From assembly GCA_949825045.1 (NCBI GenBank), contig OX463807.1:39576749-39640748 (forward strand): a DNA stretch of 64,000 nt, in the 5' to 3' direction. This stretch comes from Argyresthia goedartella. Its lineage: Eukaryota; Arthropoda; Insecta; Lepidoptera; Argyresthiidae. Positions within the stretch are counted from its first letter, which is position 1. Each line of letters begins with the position of its first letter. The position numbers and the translations under genes are program-made. Shown piece by piece: positions 11,020-22,450 of the stretch. Below the pieces are notes generated by a model. That model made no database searches, had not been told where the DNA came from, and saw nothing but the letters and a program-made list of their open reading frames with translations.

Positions 11020-12213
11020 CAATTGAAGGCGCTACTGAAGTCAAGCAGTGCTAGCACAGAAAACTGTTTGTTATCCATAGCGAACTGGATATCATCCGTG
11101 ACTTTTAAGAAAGCCGTTGCGGTGCTGTGACCTGACTAGAAGCCGGATTGGAAGCTGTTGATCAAATTATTTCTGGATAGATAGGAAGAGATTGGAGTAT
11201 GGACAACGGATTCAAGAACTTTGGAAAGGAGCGGTAGGATGGAGATGGGACGAAACTCTTTGAAGGAGGAAGGATTGGATGTTTTAGGCAAAGGGATGAC
11301 ATGTGCTTTCTTCCATAGTTTAGGAAAGGAAAACTTGGATAAAGAATAGTTAATTAAATGAGTGATTGCAGGAAGCAGCTCGTCGAGCACGCTCCTGAAC
11401 ATTCGAGGACAAATGTTGTCAACTCCAACAGCTTTAGAAGAAATTGCCAGCACTGCCTTCCTAACAGCATCGACACCAACCGGGCTGAACTCGAAAGGAG
11501 TATTAGTAGCAGCAGGTCTTATTCGGAGGCTACGCAGGGTGGCTTCCTTGACGATAGAGTCCATCACGACAGGGGGGGGGGGCAGAGAAGAATCTATTGA
11601 GACCGCTGAGATCGACATTACCGACTGGTAGGTCGCGGGACTTACCGACGCCAAGAGTACGTAGAAACTTCTACACCAGAGCAGGAGTGTAGTTCTCGAT
11701 GCACTCGTATATGTGGCGGTGCTTAGCGTCACGACACATACGGTTGCATCAATTACGGAGAGATTTGAATGTGTGAAAGTTCTCGTTAGTTGGGTCTTTA
11801 TTGTAGCGGCATTTAGCTCGGTTCCTCTTGGTCATTAGGCGTTTGATAACGTCGTTTAGCGAAGGTGCGGGCAGGTGTTTCACCCTAACTCTCTTGATCG
11901 GAGCCTATCTGTCAAACAGCCCCAAGATAATTGTGTTGAAGTTGTTGACTTTTTCATCAACGGTCTCGCTAGAAGTGATTCTGTCGGTCTGATTAAAAGT
12001 GTCTACAAGGTCAGAATAACTCGAGTGTATACTCTGGGCATTAATGTGAAGCAGGTTCAAATTTTTGCCCAGACCATTCCCAAAAACAGTTTTCAGTTTG
12101 GTTGAAAGAGATTCCGCTAAAGATGAGTTGTCATTGTCACTCTCTGCTCTTTCAAAATCATCGTTGGAGGAGCACGAGAAGAAACTATCTTCAATATGTT
12201 GTGAGCTATCCAT
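11020..12213 (-). pseudogene. CR1-type LINE ORF2, N-terminal remnant
   Basis: On the minus strand ORF2 starts at 12213 with an acidic/serine N terminus and the endonuclease opening LLHINAQSIHSS. It then skips roughly 260 residues relative to the intact copy at 49776, joining directly to SETVDEKVNNFN. Several stops follow before the RT entry (11732-11136: AISSKAVGVDNICP, PKTSNPSSFKEFRPISILPL, SYLSRNNLINSFQSGF). At 11020 the coding sense meets the BEL D insertion. This is the 5' partner of 3923-4983. Confidence 0.75.
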
Positions 12214-12744
12214 ATTATTATATAATATAAATAAATAAAACTAAAATAAATAAACTACCTACGTAGACCACAAAGTAAAAATACAAAAATAACGGGTGAC
12301 CTAGACCTCTAACCAGACTTAAATCGGAGTGCTGAAAGATATCTAAATACTAATGGCATCATTTTCAATGCAATACTCAGCTTAGATTATTATGGTAGAA
12401 TATGATACACAGTTATATACACATCATTGTTATTTAAAAAAAATATATAAGAAAATAATAATGCGAACACATAACGACGCGCAATCAGGACCGCATCCAA
12501 ACGCAAGAACGAAACGTAAAATATTCGACAGTTACAAAAATTAAGAAGCTGATGTTTGCGTTTCGTTTATACACTGGCAGAAAAACAAGGTTGACTGATA
12601 GTGACAGCTGACAAGTAAATAAATCAAAGTAAAGTAAGGTTACTTCTGAAAAACAATAATAGAACAAACAAAGTGAACGAACTTTGGACTTGGAAAAAGA
12701 AACAATTCTACCTTACAATTATGTTGATCAATTCACTTCTTCAC
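12214..12744. other. Non-coding gap between two LINE remnants
   Basis: AT-rich sequence, possibly LINE 5' UTR at its left edge. No gene or repeat recognised. Confidence 0.4.
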
Positions 12745-13637
12745 GCCCTGTGTATAGGCGGCTCTCCTGATTTGAGCCCTGGTAGATGTTGCCGCTGTCA
12801 CCGCAGCCGGTTTCGTCCCCTTGCCCGCGGGCAAGGGGGTCTCCTTGCTGGGATACTTCTCAGTCAGCGGCCGTAAATCCGCCCTGCATTCCACCTTCTA
12901 TCTTCTATCTTCAACAAGGGGGTTGTAGTGCCTGCACCTGGCCCACTTGAGCGGGGCCTTTGTGCATATCCCCTTCGCCTGCACATCTACTACAGCCATC
13001 CCAACTCCTGCACCAGCTGGAGAAGGAGGCCTGGGTGTTCTAGGAGCTCGTGGGTGTTTTTTGTGTCTCCTAGGATAGCCATCCTGGTTTCTGTTGTGGA
13101 TGGACATGCCAGTAGCATATGCTCTACTGTTTCATCCACTTCCATGCACCCCTGCACAGGGGGCAGTCCGTTGCACCTGTAATTGTCAATTGTACATGTT
13201 AAGTGTACAAAACCTGTACATGTAATAAGGCTTGTTAGTATTTTTATTTTATTGCGTGGCAGTCTCATTAAGTTATTCGTAAATTTATGGTTATACTTGT
13301 CTATAAAAAGTTTTGTGTTTTTGCAGTCTTCTCTGCTAGACCATAATAGGTTTTGTTGCTGTACTGTGGCTTCTCTAAGCCTTTTTCGTAGAGCTTCCGC
13401 TGACAAGGGCGAGAATAGTGGAGGGCCGATTGCTGGCATTTCTGCCCCTAATTTTGCTAGCTTGTCTGCCTCCCAGTTGCCTTGGTCACCCTAGTGACCT
13501 TTAACCCACTGGACTGTGACCTTGTTTTTCTTACCTAGCCTGTTGAGTGCCTTGTGGCATTCTAGTATGAGTTTTGATTTTGTCAACGGTCTTTTTAGTT
13601 AGCTTAGTAGGGCTGCGCAGTCCGTTTTAAAGGTTAT
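12745..13637 (-). pseudogene. R1/I-type LINE ORF2 C terminus and 3' UTR
   Basis: C-terminal half of a LINE RNase H plus tail. One minus-strand frame from 13637 to 12990 (216 codons, two internal stops) reads ITFKTDCAALLS, VTVQWVKGH, GNWEADKLAKLGAE, then a zinc-knuckle-like tail (CTIDNYRCNGL, HMLLACPS). TDCAA and NWEADKLAK match RNase H motifs around the second and last Asp. The segment begins exactly where the RNase H fragment at 29983-30494 ends, which suggests the two are halves of one LINE. 12745-12989 is GC-rich 3' UTR without a poly(A). Confidence 0.7.
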
Positions 13638-15060
13638 GTTGTAACGATCCTAACAGGCACTGTTTAACTAAATCATACAAAATTATCATAAAATCAAGAA
13701 AGGTAGTTCATATCGGTTTGTTGGAGTTTTGGGAATAACTTAAGTAATAACGTCATAAAAGCTGACTGTAAACAAATTTGCACCGATTTTTTTTTTTTAG
13801 ACTTAAAAGAAACATTGACCAGAACTATTTAGCCAAAACTCAGTTCTATGTATGGCTCGTTAGGAAGTAAGTAATTTATTCTATCATAAGGTCACTCTTA
13901 TGATCATTCGAGATAATAAAATAAAGGTCATTTATCTTCTGGCCGATTACTTGCATCATGGCAAGAAATACGAAGTTCTGGGTAAGCAATTTATAACTTG
14001 TAATTGGTTATTTTTTCAATACTCTGTCCTGCAATAATTCAATGATGATGGTGTAAAAAGGCGAGTACGGCACGGATGTTTTATTATTTTAAGACGTTGT
14101 TGTCGAAATTAAGCCAGGGATCGATGCCATTGTTGGCACCCGACTGAATGAATGCCGTATGCTGTCTGCCGGTCAGCTGTCAAAGAAACGGCAACTGATT
14201 TTGATTGTAATTTTATTTGTATTTAGGCCATAAATATAGTGCAACATTATCCAAAGAGTATATAATTTACTACGTAACAATCATTGTTAGTGTTTTTAAA
14301 AGGGGGACAAGTGTTTGCGGCCAGTTTTCTCAAGATTGCATCATCCACCGAGCCGTTACCTACTCGAATGTGAATTTGAATAACACAAAGGAATTTACCA
14401 GCTGAGTATTTTTGTTTCATAATCTAATCACGCTCAACACATATTTTTGACAGAACTAACCAGAACCACGCGCATTCCATATTACAAATACTTCAAAATC
14501 AGTGTAGTACAATGCAAATTGAATACCGACCAACCTAGTGTCAATGTAAATTGTGTAAAGTAGATGCGCGGAGCCTGAGGTAGTTCTATGTTTCTACAGT
14601 TCTCTGAACTTGTACACACCTGTTTAAATAAATATATATCAGCTGTCACACCTACAAGGCTAGCATAATTGTTGTAAACCATCACTGCAGAACGTTATCA
14701 CCTGGTCTCAAAGTTTCACTATCCCTTCTGAGGTCATCATACACAACATAGTTAGTATAAAATTAGCAACATTAAGACTAATTAGAATAAAAATTGAATA
14801 GTGTACTGATAAGAATAAATAAGTACCTAAATTTAATAACACCACTTTGATTTAGTTAGGTAATAGAATAACAATAAACTACTTAGTATCTATTAAGAAT
14901 AAAGTCCATTTATTAAATTTTACCTAGACTGACTGATTTGTTATTATATAATAAATATATACATTAAAGTTTTGTTTAGTTATCAGGTAAATTATTTTTT
15001 ACATGAATTGGTTGCCAGTACTAAAACAATATAAACACACAGCACATACACAAATCGCCT
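13638..15060. other. Non-coding, unidentified
   Basis: No credible coding region. This is the left edge of the block that appears to interrupt the R1/I-type LINE; it begins gttgtaacgatcctaac. It is not identified as a known element. Confidence 0.4.
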
Positions 15061-15106
15061 CTCTTTATTAGAACTTTATTGTATTACCCTGTCTCTCGGT
15101 TCCAGC

Positions 15107-17108
15107 ATGGTGTCCAAGATGACAACGCGCAGAGCTGAGACCGCACTGCAGCTGCACAACGCTCTTCAAGATCTTTTGACCTCAAGAGAACTAAATGCTA
15201 AATATGAACAAGAGAGAGCTGACAGTGAACTTGAGATTGAGAAAATTCTTATCTCAAATAAGAATCTTAAAAGCCAGTTGAGCCAGCTGCATAGTGATTG
15301 GGTCGATGCCCGTGCGGAAAGAGACCAGTTTAGAAATCTGTTAGACTCACTTGACGAGTGCTACCATACTCACGAGTTGAGCCTTCAGAGAATATCATCG
15401 CTTGAACAACAGTTACAAGAAGCAAATCAAAGTATACAACAGCTGATAGACCAAAAGGCTGAGGAAGACACAGAAAAAAATATCTCTCTGTACCATGAGT
15501 TGGTCGGGCAAATTCATTTGACTCCAACACAGCAGCCAAAACCAATAATAAATGACTTAACAAGTACCAATAAGAAAACTACACAGCTGTTAAAAACAAG
15601 AAAATACTTTAAAAAATCCAGAAAAATAAATAAAGCTATTGTCCAGACCCGGAACCGGCTACAGAAGCTTAACAGTTGCCAGACACCGGAAAATAATAAA
15701 AAATCAGGATTTTCAAGATTGCTACAGGAAATAACTGAAGAGTATCAGAAAATAGTCACTGATTTAGAGCTGAAAATATCGCAACTCGAGATTGAACTGC
15801 AAAATATGGCTGCTCACAATCAGAAGCAGAACAAATAATAGAACTAGATAAAATAATAGGAGACAGCAACACAAATTTACAGAGAGTACACGAGCTTTCG
15901 CAACAATCACAACAATGCCTTCACAAGAACTGCCCGGTATCTGAGGTCGAGCCTAACACCGCTCCCTTCGAGATTACCGCCAGAGAGGTCACCATCATCA
16001 CATCTGACACAGGTAACACACCACCGGTGAAGTTGGAGGCTGAAAATGTAGGTTTACAGTCAGACCTCCAAGATGCCCGAATAGAAATCCAGCATCTACG
16101 TGACCTCCTGTCAAACGCACTCCAATGTTATGCCAAAGAACAGAGTGAGTTAGTCGAACTCAGAGCTGCAACATCTGAGCTGCTACAACTACAACGCCAG
16201 AACGCGGAATTGGTAGGAATTCTAATTGAGGACGAGGAGGATGAGACCAGCAAGGAGGATGACACCAGCAAGAAGGATGAGCCCACATCACAAACTCTGG
16301 TCTTGACCCCCCTCAACGTGAGTGTTGCAACGCCCACTGCTGTTCCGACCAAGAAACAGCGTCGCCGTCGTCGTCGAGGAGGCACCTCACAGCTCATCAG
16401 CGCGAGCGCCGCGCCGCTAAGTGACGCGCGTGTCGCGCTGCCTGCTGAGTCGTGTGTCATGCTGCACGATGCCGCGAGGGCCGCGCCGCTCGCCATTACA
16501 CGCGTTGCACCGCTCACTACCGCGACTGCCGCGCCGCCCCCTGGCACGTGCATCGCACCGCACTCCAACACGAGTGTCCCGCCACTCACCTCAAATCATG
16601 CTCCGAGAAGAACAATAGCAAACAAAAGAACTGTAGTTTATTCAGATAATCTTATCTAGGTGTAGATTTTGGTATGTTTTTGCATTATGGCCTTAAGCAA
16701 CAAGTGACAAATAATTGTTGTCCTAATAGTTCCTTTGAGGATATTATAAAAAAGATAGCTGTAGGGAATTTTGATGAAAATACTACCATTGTTATTATGG
16801 TAGGAAACCACTCAAACATTAGTCGGAGTGCATTAGATACCGGTATAGAGGTACTGCTCAATTTATATAATATGACGAAGTGCAAGTTTATTCTATGTAA
16901 CTTTCCTTATTGTTCTAATTTATCGGGGAAACAAAATAAAAGTGTACATAGAATGAACATGCATCTATACAATATAACGTGTCATCATAGTGATGCTATT
17001 TTATTTTTCGACATGAATAATTTTATTCATAACTTTACTTTGACTCAGGATACTATGTACCTGTCTCATAAAACAAAAAAACGCATATATTATACTCTAA
17101 CAATGTAG
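15107..17108 (+). pseudogene. LINE ORF1: coiled coil, basic patch, SGNH-like domain
   Basis: ORF1 would bind the LINE RNA. The ATG at 15107 opens a 243-residue block rich in Leu/Glu/Gln heptads (coiled coil). Near 15810 the frame shifts, and an overlapping frame stays open from there to 16659: a second coiled coil (RIEIQHLRDLLSNAL), an acidic run (EDEEDETSKEDDTSKK), a basic run KKQRRRRRRGG, and imperfect Ala/Pro repeats of VAPL/AAPL type. A second shift near 16660 leads into 16674-17108, which resembles an SGNH/esterase-like domain (VIMVGNHSNISRS) as found in some CR1-group ORF1 proteins. The GDS-type nucleophile block is not recognisable. Two frameshifts only, so decay is mild. Confidence 0.65.
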
Positions 17109-17277
17109 TTAGCGTATAATATATGCGACACAGTTGTAAATACTATAACGCAGTCGCCTTCAGTTTTAGTTAGTATTAGTACTAATAGTAGTGTTTTAAA
17201 CTAGATAGTTCGACAAAAGAGGACCCCTCAAAACATAAGAAAATTTTACAAAATAAGCAGGGGTTTCTGGCAATCAA

Positions 17278-18665
17278 ATGAAAAATACCAGGACAAAGGG
17301 TAAGCCCCACTTATATATTTCCCATCAAAACATGCAGGGGCTACCTGGCAAAGAACTTGTATTAGAATTATTTCTTAATCATTCAGACTCCGATTTTATT
17401 TGTATTACAGAACACTGGTTAAAGGAAAATATGATATCTTTTAACATAAATAATTACAAAATTGTCAGTTGTTACAATAGATAGACTGCCGATAGAGGTG
17501 GTTCTTTAATCTTAGTAAAAAATAATATTAAGGTGAAACAACGGAAAGATATTCTTGCACTTACTGTAGAAAGACAAATAGAGGTATCCTGTGTTGAGTT
17601 GGATAGCCATATTATTGTTTGTGTCTACAGACCTCCGAGAGATGAAAACGGCCATGGCAATTTTGAAATGTTCGAGAAAATTATGGAGGATGCCCTCATT
17701 AAACTTTGTAATAGCAGAAAAAAGTTAATTATTTGTGGCCATTTTAATATAGATTTGCTTGTAGATACAACATTGAAACAACGATTAATAACTATGTTCA
17801 AATAATTTAATTTATGTCATATATTTCTAGAGCCGACTAGAATTACACTTACCAGCCAAACTTGCTTAGATAACGTTTTTTGTGACTGTGCATTCACAAG
17901 TAAAAATGTAATTAACTGCTTACCCTCCGATCACAGTGGTCAAACAGTTTCATTCCCAATTGCCGGTAAAAATAGGACTGATCCATCATTTCATAGGCCT
18001 ATTACATCCCATAGACTAGAGATGTATATGAAAAAGTTAGATATAAATTTGCCAGTACCGGATTTAGATGAACAGAACCAGAACAAAATCTACTCAGACT
18101 TCTTCAGCATTATTCAGACAGAATTCAATAAAGTTTTTAAATTAAAGAAAGTCGGTGACTACAACGGTAAATCTAAATTTAATGACTTGGCAACGTTTGG
18201 AATTCGTAAAAGTAGAGTTATCTTATATGACCCTTATGAACAAAAAACCTATAACTTTGATCGAAAATTTCATGACTACTTTAAAAAATATTCCAAAACT
18301 TTTAAGTTGGTTTGTAGGTCTGCAAAAACTTTACACATTAATAGAAAAATTCAAAATTCAAAAAATAGAATGAAAACAGTTTGGCAAATAATAAACCGCG
18401 AAACTGGCAAAGTTATACCAAGGGACAATGATTTCTGCCTAAAGATAGGTGATGATGTTGTTAAATCCAGCGCTGATGTTGCTCGAGCTTTTGAAACATT
18501 CTTCACCAATGTACCCTTACTTACAACAGACCATCTAAATTCATCTCCATATGAAGCAGAGACTTTATTAAAAAATAACACTAGCGCCAGTATTGTATAT
18601 TTAAAATTTCATCATGTATATCCCCAGGACATTGTCAAAACTTTTAAATTACTTAACCTGTCTAC
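17278..18665 (+). pseudogene. LINE ORF2, endonuclease and linker
   Basis: AP-type endonuclease that nicks target DNA. LYISHQNMQGL (Asn block), FICITEHWL (Glu), a stop at 17482-17484, then RGGSLILVKNNI, VCVYRPP, LIICGHFNIDLL (GDFN motif changed to GHFN), another stop at 17803, TCLDNVFCD and LPSDHSGQ (SDH block intact). The linker 18022-18665 follows in a single frame. Stops and the altered GDFN Asp make it inactive. At 18666 the sense is broken by an unrelated insertion before EDLWGISV resumes at 19319. Confidence 0.75.
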
Positions 18666-19318
18666 AGTGGGCGTCATTTTGTATTTCTTCACCCACACTG
18701 TGCAATCCAATTTAGGACGATTCACTGACAGGCGTTTTACAGTGCCGATTTTCTGATTATAATGAAATTCTCTAATTCTAGTTAGAATTATGGTTATGTA
18801 TTATTGGAATAGTATTCCTAATAGAATCCTTTATCTTTTCTGACAATTGCACCTGATTCCAATTCGCTTTCTGCTAATATTTTTTGTTCAATATCTAGTA
18901 CCTTAAATTATACTTGAATTACTGAAATATTTTTAAATATAGCAATATTTGGCATTAAAGTTTAGTTTAAACTATGCTTTATCATGTCTAAAACGATTAT
19001 AAACTAAAACACAGGTTATCTTCTTATATTTATTTATCATAAAATTGCTTTTTAAAATGGTACAAAAATGGCTGGACTGTTGGACTGAGTAGCGTCGGTG
19101 TAAAATGACCGAAGCACATCAAAATTATTCATTCATCATCTAGCCTGTTCCTTCATGTGCATTTTGACATATGGTAGAAAGAGATCGGAACAAGATGAAC
19201 GCAGCAATGAGTGCGAAATAGCACCTACTCATTTCCACCGCCTCCGGGTCGGCGCACTGTGTAGGCATATTTTTTTAACCACCGCCTCCGGGTCGTTTCA
19301 CTGACCAGGGGTTAACTT
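18666..19318. mobile_element. Unidentified insertion in LINE ORF2
   Basis: About 650 bp of non-coding DNA between two parts of the same LINE frame. The left edge starts cagtgggcgtcattttg. The right portion holds two copies of accgcctccgggtcg (near 19238 and 19281) and a cactg near 19300. CAGTG/CACTG ends might suggest a small DNA transposon, but I could not fix the termini or a target duplication. Confidence 0.45.
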
Positions 19319-20790
19319 AAAAAATACGGAAGACCTGTGGGGTATATCAGTCAAAGTCATTGGTTCAGTAATTCTAGTTATAGCCCCACACTTAGCTTAT
19401 ATATTCAATAAATTTGTTGACTATGGGGCTTTCCCAGACCTCATGAAACACAGTAAACTGATACCTCTGTTCAAGTCGGGAGATAAGGGTGATCCTTCAA
19501 ATTTCAGACCAATATCTGTTCTTCCAACACTAAGTAAAATATTTAAAAAAAATTATACTCAATCAAATGCTCTCACAGTTCAACCGTACAAAACAACTCC
19601 ACGCCAAACAATAGGGTTTCACTAGGGGTAAATCGACTACGGATGCAGGTATTACCCTTATATTTCATATTTATTCTGCATGGGAGGCCGCACAGGATGC
19701 TATCGGAGTTTTTTGCGACCTGTCGAAGGCGTTTGATTGTGTTGATCATAATACGCTATTAATTAAATTAAATCATTACGGAGTTTGAAATAAAGCGTTG
19801 TATCTACTAAGATCATACCTAAGCAATAGAATTCAAAAGGCAGAAGTAAACGGCGTAAAATCTGATGGATCGGGTGTTAAAATGGGCGTTCCACAAGGTT
19901 CCATATTAGGCCCTTTCTTATTCCTGGTATACATTAATGATCTGCCTTTCATGGTGGAGAAATTAACTGACATAGTGTTGTTTGCTGATGATACTTCACT
20001 GGTCTTCAAAATTGAAAGACAAAAAGGAGATTTTGATGATGTTAATGGTGTATTGTCTTTAACCTTGAATTGGTTCACAGTTAATAATTTATTGTTAAAC
20101 GCTGGTAAAACCAAGTGTATCAAATTCTCACTTCTAAATGTCAGGCAAGTTGAGACCAGTTTAGTGTTAGACAACAGCACGTTAGAATTAGTAAATGATA
20201 AGAAGTTTCTTGGAATAACCATTGATAGCAAATTGCAGTGGGGACCCCACATAGATAAATTGGCTGGTAAATTAAGTTCTGCGGCTTACGCCGTTAGGAA
20301 CATCAGACAAAGCACGGATGTGGCTACATCTAGGCTAGTATATTTTAGTTACTTTCATAGTGTGATGTCCTATGGTATCTTGTTGTGGGGGAAAGCAGCG
20401 GATATTCAAACTATTTTTATTTTACAGAAAAGAGCTATTCGAGCAATTTATAATTTAAAACGAACAGACTCCTTAAGAGAGCTTTTTAAAGAAATTGACA
20501 TACTAACAGTAGCTAGTCAATTTATTTTCGAAAATATAATGTATGTACGCAAGAACCTTACAACATTTTCCAAACTTAGCGATAGCTGTAATGTTTACCT
20601 AAGAAATAATCACAGACTATGTGCGCCCCGTTTTAGACTCGCGAAGGTTAGCAATTCTTTCAAGGGTCAGTGCATTCTCTACTACAATAAGATACCTCTG
20701 GAGATTTTGAAATTGCCATTTTAGCAATTTAAAAAGCATGTTAAAGCGACTTTGTCGGATATTACAATGTTCAAGATTACTTAAATGACA
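19319..20790 (+). pseudogene. LINE ORF2, reverse transcriptase
   Basis: RT of the LINE at 15107. EDLWGISVKVIGSVI, LIPLFKSGDKGDPSNFRPISVLP (19443-19520), a stop and shift near 19620-19625, [17 protein letters not shown] (19710-19760), a stop at 19787, then a 308-codon open stretch from 19798: MGVPQGSILGPFLFLVYIND, VLFADDTSLVF (catalytic FADD near 19976-20000), LLLNAGKTKCIKF, FLGITIDSKLQWGPHI, and the thumb and C terminus. A TAG at 20722 comes a few codons before the usual end (FKKHVKATL). All catalytic motifs are visible; four interruptions inactivate it. Confidence 0.8.
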
Positions 20791-21081
20791 GGACTGTATG
20801 GGGTTAATCTGGCTCAACACAAACCTTACTGTTAATAATTTTGTAATTATTTATTCCTGCTTATTAAATAAAAATAAATCATAATTGTATTAGTTAAGCA
20901 CAACCTATTTTGAAAAGAGATCTAAAAATCAATCTGTGGGAGTTTCTAAGCCCTTCTTCTCCCACAGTGGTCCAATGTAGAGAAGAAGCAAAAAATGACG
21001 TTTGCTAAGTATATGCTAATATCTACAGTAATAAAGTACTTTTGAGTTTGATTTTGAGTTATGACATCTTTGAAATTAATT

Positions 21082-21327
21082 AATAATAATAATAATACAT
21101 TGGGCACTATTTACACACATTGATCTAGCCCAAACTAGGATTCCCTGTATCTTGGTTACTAGACAGCAATACACATACTTATAAATATTATACTGAGATA
21201 GATAAACAGCCGTCACTGGGGTACAAGCATCCGTTTTTATCAGACAAATGTTTGCCCCCACTGAGACTCGAACCTGGAACCCTTGGCTTCGTGGGTGTGG
21301 GACTGCCGACTCAGCCGTTCGGGTCGT
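21082..21327 (-). repeat. tRNA-derived SINE (family A) with (ATT)n tail
   Basis: Minus-strand head CCCGAACGGCTGAGTCGG (A-box region) and GGTTCGAGTCT (B box), a body shared with 36385-36660 (gggaatcctagtttggg, agatcaatgtgtgt) and an (ATT)n tail at its 3' end. Flanked by perfect 11-bp target duplications TGAAATTAATT at 21071-21081 and 21328-21338. Transcription would be by RNA polymerase III from the internal boxes. Well preserved and probably fairly young. Confidence 0.85.
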
Positions 21328-21339
21328 TGAAATTAATTG

Positions 21340-22029
21340 AGCTCTGATAGGTTAGATTAGGCATAATCATTCACTGAATCATTGTTTTTAGGTAACATAT
21401 TAAAATGAGATCCTGATATATTTAATCTTGGTTGCTAATTATTTTATCACCCACTTTGGGCAAGTGTGTGACGTAAAGAACCAAATAAAGTATATAGCGA
21501 AATCCTAATATTAACAACATCTTATAGGCGGTGGCGAAAAGTTTCATGTATCAGTATCGTCAGTATCGTTCTATTTCTTGGGGTGGATCTAGACGTGGAA
21601 AGAACTAAATAGGCTAACTATTATGCTTGTTAAAATAATAATCCTGATAGCACCATGAGTACATGGGCCAATGAGATGACATAGGGGCGTAGTCTTGAAT
21701 GAGATTTGGCGATGTGATTGGTCGAGACTGGAAGGGTAGGTAGGAGTGCGCCTACGCCGAAAAGCCGGGAATTTGACAGAGTAAGGAGACCGGGTTTAGA
21801 CACGGAACAGGGGAGTCGACAGAGAGGAGGACATCATCAAGCGGAATAACAGGAAGTGCGGGAGTTTTTCTGGTGTCGGGCGCGAGAGGCGAGATTGCGG
21901 CGTCAAAAGGCCTTCGCCGATTGGTGAGTAAAGGTACACGTGGTAGGCATCGGCTGTCGAGTGAAGAATAGCACAAAGTGGTAAGTCTATTTTATTTTGT
22001 TACATTTCAAAGATGTGGAGAATTATAAT
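21340..22029. other. Non-coding, no recognised feature
   Basis: No gene or clear repeat; a short GC-richer stretch at 21700-21960 gives no convincing protein. Confidence 0.4.
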
Positions 22030-22278
22030 TACATAGCGTCACGCCTTTTCCCATGCGGTGTGGTAGGGGCAAGACTGTGCCCACTTTGAGCCGGTTATTT
22101 CATGCTCCGCCTTGGCTGACAATTAGCCCATCGCCGCAGTTATGGAGTGGTAAAGGTTTCCTCGCGATGTTTTCCATCACCGTTAGAACGTCCGTATAAT
22201 GTACTTTAAATGGATTGATTGTCGCATTGGTACATGGTCGGGAGTCAAACGTGCAACTTCTGTGTGAGACCCATTAGA
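22030..22278 (-). repeat. tRNA-derived SINE (family B)
   Basis: Minus-strand head GAGCTCCGTGGTCTAATGGG (A box TGGTCTAATGG) and a diverged B box (gtttgactccc). A body with ggaaaacatcgcgaggaaacc follows, which I recall from lepidopteran SINEs, and it ends in the segment also found at 2484-2612. No clear target duplication. Confidence 0.6.
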
Positions 22279-22369
22279 CCACGGAGCTCTTTATAATTAA
22301 TCTGATTCGAATCCAGAGAACTGATTATCATCCAGTAGTTATAGTTAATAAATTTATCATTAAGTGGCT

Positions 22370-22450
22370 AGTATGTCGTACATCGGAGTCGAACCTGCAT
22401 ATTCTATTTGAGAGGCAAGTGTGAGGCCCATTAGACCACGGAGAATTATA
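22370..22450 (-). repeat. tRNA-like SINE head fragment
   Basis: Minus strand: TGGTCTAATGGG (A box) and GGTTCGACTCC (a perfect-looking B box), about 35 bases apart. The head matches the SINE just to its left; the body is absent or unrecognisable. The acceptor arms do not pair, so it is not a tRNA gene. Confidence 0.55.

Larger units (their letters stand above)
3612..12213 (-). mobile_element. CR1-type LINE, split by BEL element D
   Basis: A non-LTR retrotransposon on the minus strand. Its 3' tail lies at 3612-3922, with the tttgctggaagagatctc motif and AATAAA. Its ORF2 is in two blocks, 3923-4983 and 11020-12213. The RT reading breaks at '...DFSSAFNC' (11020 side) and resumes at 'VDFDIL...' (4983 side), so BEL D inserted inside the RT. 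The endonuclease is mostly deleted: the frame jumps from the HINAQSIHSS region to the linker SETVDEKV. No ORF1 is visible upstream of 12213. Confidence 0.8.
15107..21070 (+). mobile_element. LINE with coiled-coil/SGNH ORF1 (CR1/L2-like)
   Basis: Near full-length non-LTR retrotransposon: ORF1 (15107-17108), ORF2 with endonuclease and RT (17278-20790), and a 3' UTR ending near 21070 with an ataaag signal and a tail of ttgagtttgat type. ORF2 is interrupted by roughly 650 bp of foreign sequence (18666-19318). Clade assignment rests on ORF1 architecture and the FADD RT. Confidence 0.75.

Noticed and set aside
15107..15838. A host coiled-coil protein gene
   Set aside because: The frame continues, after a shift, into a LINE ORF1 and is followed by endonuclease and RT of the same element.
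16128..16589. A minus-strand 153-codon frame
   Set aside because: Low-complexity Ala/Ser/Val sequence opposite the GC-rich repeat tract of the LINE ORF1.
22370..22450. Another tRNA gene candidate
   Set aside because: The boxes are present but the arms do not pair, and the head matches the adjacent SINE.
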